Shown piece after piece: positions 62,601 to 64,000 of a stretch of DNA of 64,000 nt. The position numbers were made by a program, and so were the translations under genes. The notes beneath the pieces are model-generated. The model was not told the origin of the DNA. It made no database searches and was given only the letters and a program-made list of their open reading frames with translations. How positions within the stretch are numbered: position 1 is the first letter of the stretch; each line of letters starts with the position of its first letter. Origin of the DNA: a virus; the IMG/VR virus record IMGVR_UViG_3300046777_002658, positions 124,001 to 188,000 of that record. One strand, 5' to 3'.

Positions 62601-64000
62601 TACCAGCAGCCGCGTTTACACTAACTCCAGTTAGATTTTGGTAGGCGGCTCTATATTGCTGTCTGGTTGACCTATTATTTAGCTGAGAGATGTCGTAAGC
62701 AGCATAACCATACAGACCAACATCTATAACAGAGGGAGCAAACTCATAAGCAAATTTACCAACAGAAGGCAGGATTGCTTTTGCTTGTCTAAATTTTCTT
62801 ATTGCTCCTATTCTTGTTCTATTAATACGTCTGAAAGTTTTTGGATAGTTTCTTTTAATACTTTTGCCGATATCAAAGTTTTTTAAAGTTGCGGCAACAG
62901 AAGATACAGCTCTTATAGCACTTTGAACTACTCTTAAATTAATAATATTTTTAGCAATAGGGACTATCTGTGAGGCACCAGGCACAAATCTGCCTATGGC
63001 AGCACCAATGTTTTTAATCCTTTGCCAATCACCGCCCAGCAAATGTAGTCTGCTTACGCTAATACCTGGCTTCCTAAATGGTCTGGCAAGCCCGTACCTG
63101 TAAGCTCCTAGTAAAGCAAAACTGCCTGCTGCCCAGCTTTGCGCTTCCCTTTCTATCTTGCCTGATGTACCTTCATCACTAAAAGCCAAACCAACAATCT
63201 TAGTCAGACCCCAAGCTGGAGCAGCGTATAAAGCAGCCCCTGGTATACTAGCGGCTAGACCTTTATAAAAGTTAGTGCTACCTCTTGCTAAAACAGACTG
63301 AGCTCGATTAGACAGTGCTGAAACTGTAAAAGTAGCACCAGCAGCTACACCACCAAGAACCATACTAGACTGAACAGAACTAAAATTAGCTATGTTCTTG
63401 TTACCCCAGTCGTTGTCTTCTCTATTTAAGCCAAAGTAGCTAGAAGCTGTACCAATTAGGTTAACAGCAATTTGACTGGCAGCAGTAGTAATAGCAAAAG
63501 CTGACAAAGCAAAAATTGATGACTTAGCAAGGATTGGCGGCAGCTTAGGTAACTGTCTGTTATTAGCCCAAGTTCTAATAGCTTGCTTAGTAGTGGGAGA
63601 AGAATACTTGTAAGCAGTATAACTGGTCAACCCGACCGCTAGAGTGTTGGCAGCTATAAGCAGCCTTAAACCTCTATTTTTACCCTTTTTATCAAAGTGT
63701 TCAGAAGCTAAGTAAGTGGCTCCTATCGCCAGAGTGAACAAAGCACTAGGAGTTTTTAGTGCGCCAACGGTGACTTTAAAAGGAGTGAAGTTAGCAATCT
63801 TGCTGATAGTGCTCCCAACCTTATTTGGAAGGCTCCTAAATAAGTCAATGACTTTTCCAACAGGTTTATACTTTCTGTAAGCAAGAACTTTGAGAGTCCG
63901 GAAAGTTCTATTAGCCAGTCTGCTAATCTTTTCTGCAACAGAACTAAATATGTTTCCTACAGTAGTAAGTCCATGTTTTAGTAAACCAGAGTAAGTCCCA
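59614..64000 (-). CDS. Tail tape-measure protein, partial (N-terminus outside window)
   Basis: The minus strand is open from the right edge to a stop at 59614, at least 1461 codons, so the apparent start at 63741 (TTG) is internal. It is rich in hydrophobic and Ala/Gly segments as in tape measures. Near 60.8-61.2 kb is a peptidase M23-type domain (GHSFKAATQAIFSDGK, then GIDYVSADGAVKAW and HVDLRTWINVDG). A C-terminal part (MKGFAQFNTTYFSRET) looks like a lysozyme-type wall-cleaving domain. It would set tail length and help DNA entry. Confidence 0.85.
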   Translation of the reverse strand, partial: GTYSGLLKHGLTTVGNIFSSVAEKISRLANRTFRTLKVLAYRKYKPVGKVIDLFRSLPNKVGSTISKIANFTPFKVTVGALKTPSALFTLAIGATYLASEHFDKKGKNRGLRLLIAANTLAVGLTSYTAYKYSSPTTKQAIRTWANNRQLPKLPPILAKSSIFALSAFAITTAASQIAVNLIGTASSYFGLNREDNDWGNKNIANFSSVQSSMVLGGVAAGATFTVSALSNRAQSVLARGSTNFYKGLAASIPGAALYAAPAWGLTKIVGLAFSDEGTSGKIEREAQSWAAGSFALLGAYRYGLARPFRKPGISVSRLHLLGGDWQRIKNIGAAIGRFVPGASQIVPIAKNIINLRVVQSAIRAVSSVAATLKNFDIGKSIKRNYPKTFRRINRTRIGAIRKFRQAKAILPSVGKFAYEFAPSVIDVGLYGYAAYDISQLNNRSTRQQYRAAYQNLTGVSVNAAAGTLLALKMRSPTAALVVAINAERTINPLIGKALGDKAYESGEDQTTRNLALGGSGLAVLVSAGYGARYALNSLQAARAASLSSLKSLGAARAVGLTDPVLKLNLLRGTTAPAAGRSLLSKSSPVISGVFSTAWTTTSVFNLNKLAVEAPKDYRIATQDIGKQAASLTTSAINSVGILGGAPGIIGTGIVTAVAEPSLESYYSSTLQKRMQIAGRTSHARVRELNENIATGSTVGLVLGALAGLGTAFGLLAAGVVTAAALPVLAVGALIGGTVGALVGLYAGVENFFRGTRASSFKWMEAESSKEKIQGRKALDEAKHKQKYANSQSSILIASSIDSHSDLGLYDFSSKTEKDSNPLADFFKFISSSVDSGFRRVKGFVRRKLNEVKTNVVDPAISGTSSLVTNLATGIANNVVGAVEGIGRFFGGKSKPLDISFAIPETQVYRGNYKSGKVSNVGAITITGGFMEPHGHSFKAATQAIFSDGKLRNLPASNRNLGIDYVSADGAVKAWLGGKVTSVGLEGGYGYRVRVTTDSTYNYQGKDYTIYQAYAHLQASGLRTDLVGKNISQGTKIGLMGGTGAGGKNSFAPHVDLRTWINVDGRQVDLSPNLLRKAKSVQSSSNAPEKKENYSSPTNSAREKGLFTTSPEVSKQSSSASLTSTSRNRLKLSTGYESLNLLAETLSINKYFDQSTAKGRAALAVALLIGGGEAFGKGVSRTDHFTIMGGAGNRMKGFAQFNTTYFSRETSTPQGYINLVGSMLTGERTLPTGRGRFNSAELALAIQQGKITTGKQLIQFVQGRISRVDWQGLYDGMRRVPGLADQLVNYLKQPKLDKESKQSFAPSVPKEAVSKTARNSLTSNTLQPEQLQAITKEYKEQTVALADLQKKGEQKLQNLTVVISKDTASRKPTEQPNEPLKSSVANAPEIATGAAISSSDRGLAVRLTTKIDDAHHVETTASPLPTHVNREVVTRESSGNSMSSGYQDLFGLAGGWMSNQFA

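Noticed and set aside
63756-63938. Separate 60-codon minus-strand ORF upstream of the tape measure
   Set aside because: The tape-measure frame is itself open to the right edge, so this ORF is in another frame over a real gene.
7973-64000. CRISPR array
   Set aside because: No regularly spaced direct repeats of 25-40 bp were seen; the recurring elements are isolated.

Overview
The window looks like part of a large tailed-phage genome, free or integrated, from a filamentous cyanobacterium of the Nostoc/Anabaena type. AT-rich, tightly packed genes surround a complete phage replication module. Palindromic GCGATCGC octamers typical of cyanobacteria occur about eleven times, more than chance but fewer than in a typical host chromosome. 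IS200/IS605 (TnpA/TnpB) elements of a kind common in cyanobacteria are present. Everything here is read from sequence and remembered family features; no database search was run.

Layout. (1) 1-7838, minus strand: virion genes (a large structural protein cut by the left edge, tail-fibre-like proteins, a small assembly-type protein). (2) 7839-7972: divergent promoter region. (3) 7973-11367, plus strand: start of the early module (SLOG/MoCo-carrier-like protein, small unknowns, a putative PD-(D/E)XK nuclease, a RecA-like recombinase). (4) 11360-20425: one family A DNA polymerase gene spread over 9 kb. (5) 20476-35530: small genes, a putative sliding clamp, a uracil-DNA-glycosylase-like protein, an SNF2-type helicase, a DnaX-like clamp loader, a UvsW-like helicase and a DUF932 protein. 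(6) 35561-43905: a TnpB element inside a small gene, a GAF-like protein, a thymidylate-synthase-like protein and an IS605-type element. (7) 43977-56155: primase, RuvC-like resolvase, RecB-like nuclease, HU-like protein, ribonucleotide reductase, Dps-like protein and many small unknowns. (8) 56286-59617: large serine recombinase, small genes, a von Willebrand A protein. (9) 59614-64000, minus strand: a tape-measure protein with a peptidoglycan-cleaving domain, cut by the right edge.

The most striking object is the DNA polymerase. Reading across frames recovers six coding blocks. They are interrupted by two inteins (one HNH, one LAGLIDADG), four group I introns whose junctions restore polymerase motifs A, B and C, and one further unexplained insertion. 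Two of the introns carry groups of ordinary small phage-like ORFs in a peripheral loop closed by a long inverted repeat. The last intron carries a complete class II tRNA with a CAU anticodon in a P6-like loop. Only the first, third and last blocks show up as long ORFs, so ordinary gene calling would report broken fragments.

Working together, polymerase, clamp, clamp loader, primase, two helicases, RecA, resolvase and nucleases would form a self-contained replication/recombination set. Ribonucleotide reductase, the thymidylate-synthase-like protein and the glycosylase-like protein would manage nucleotides and DNA uracil. The serine recombinase suggests a temperate life style.
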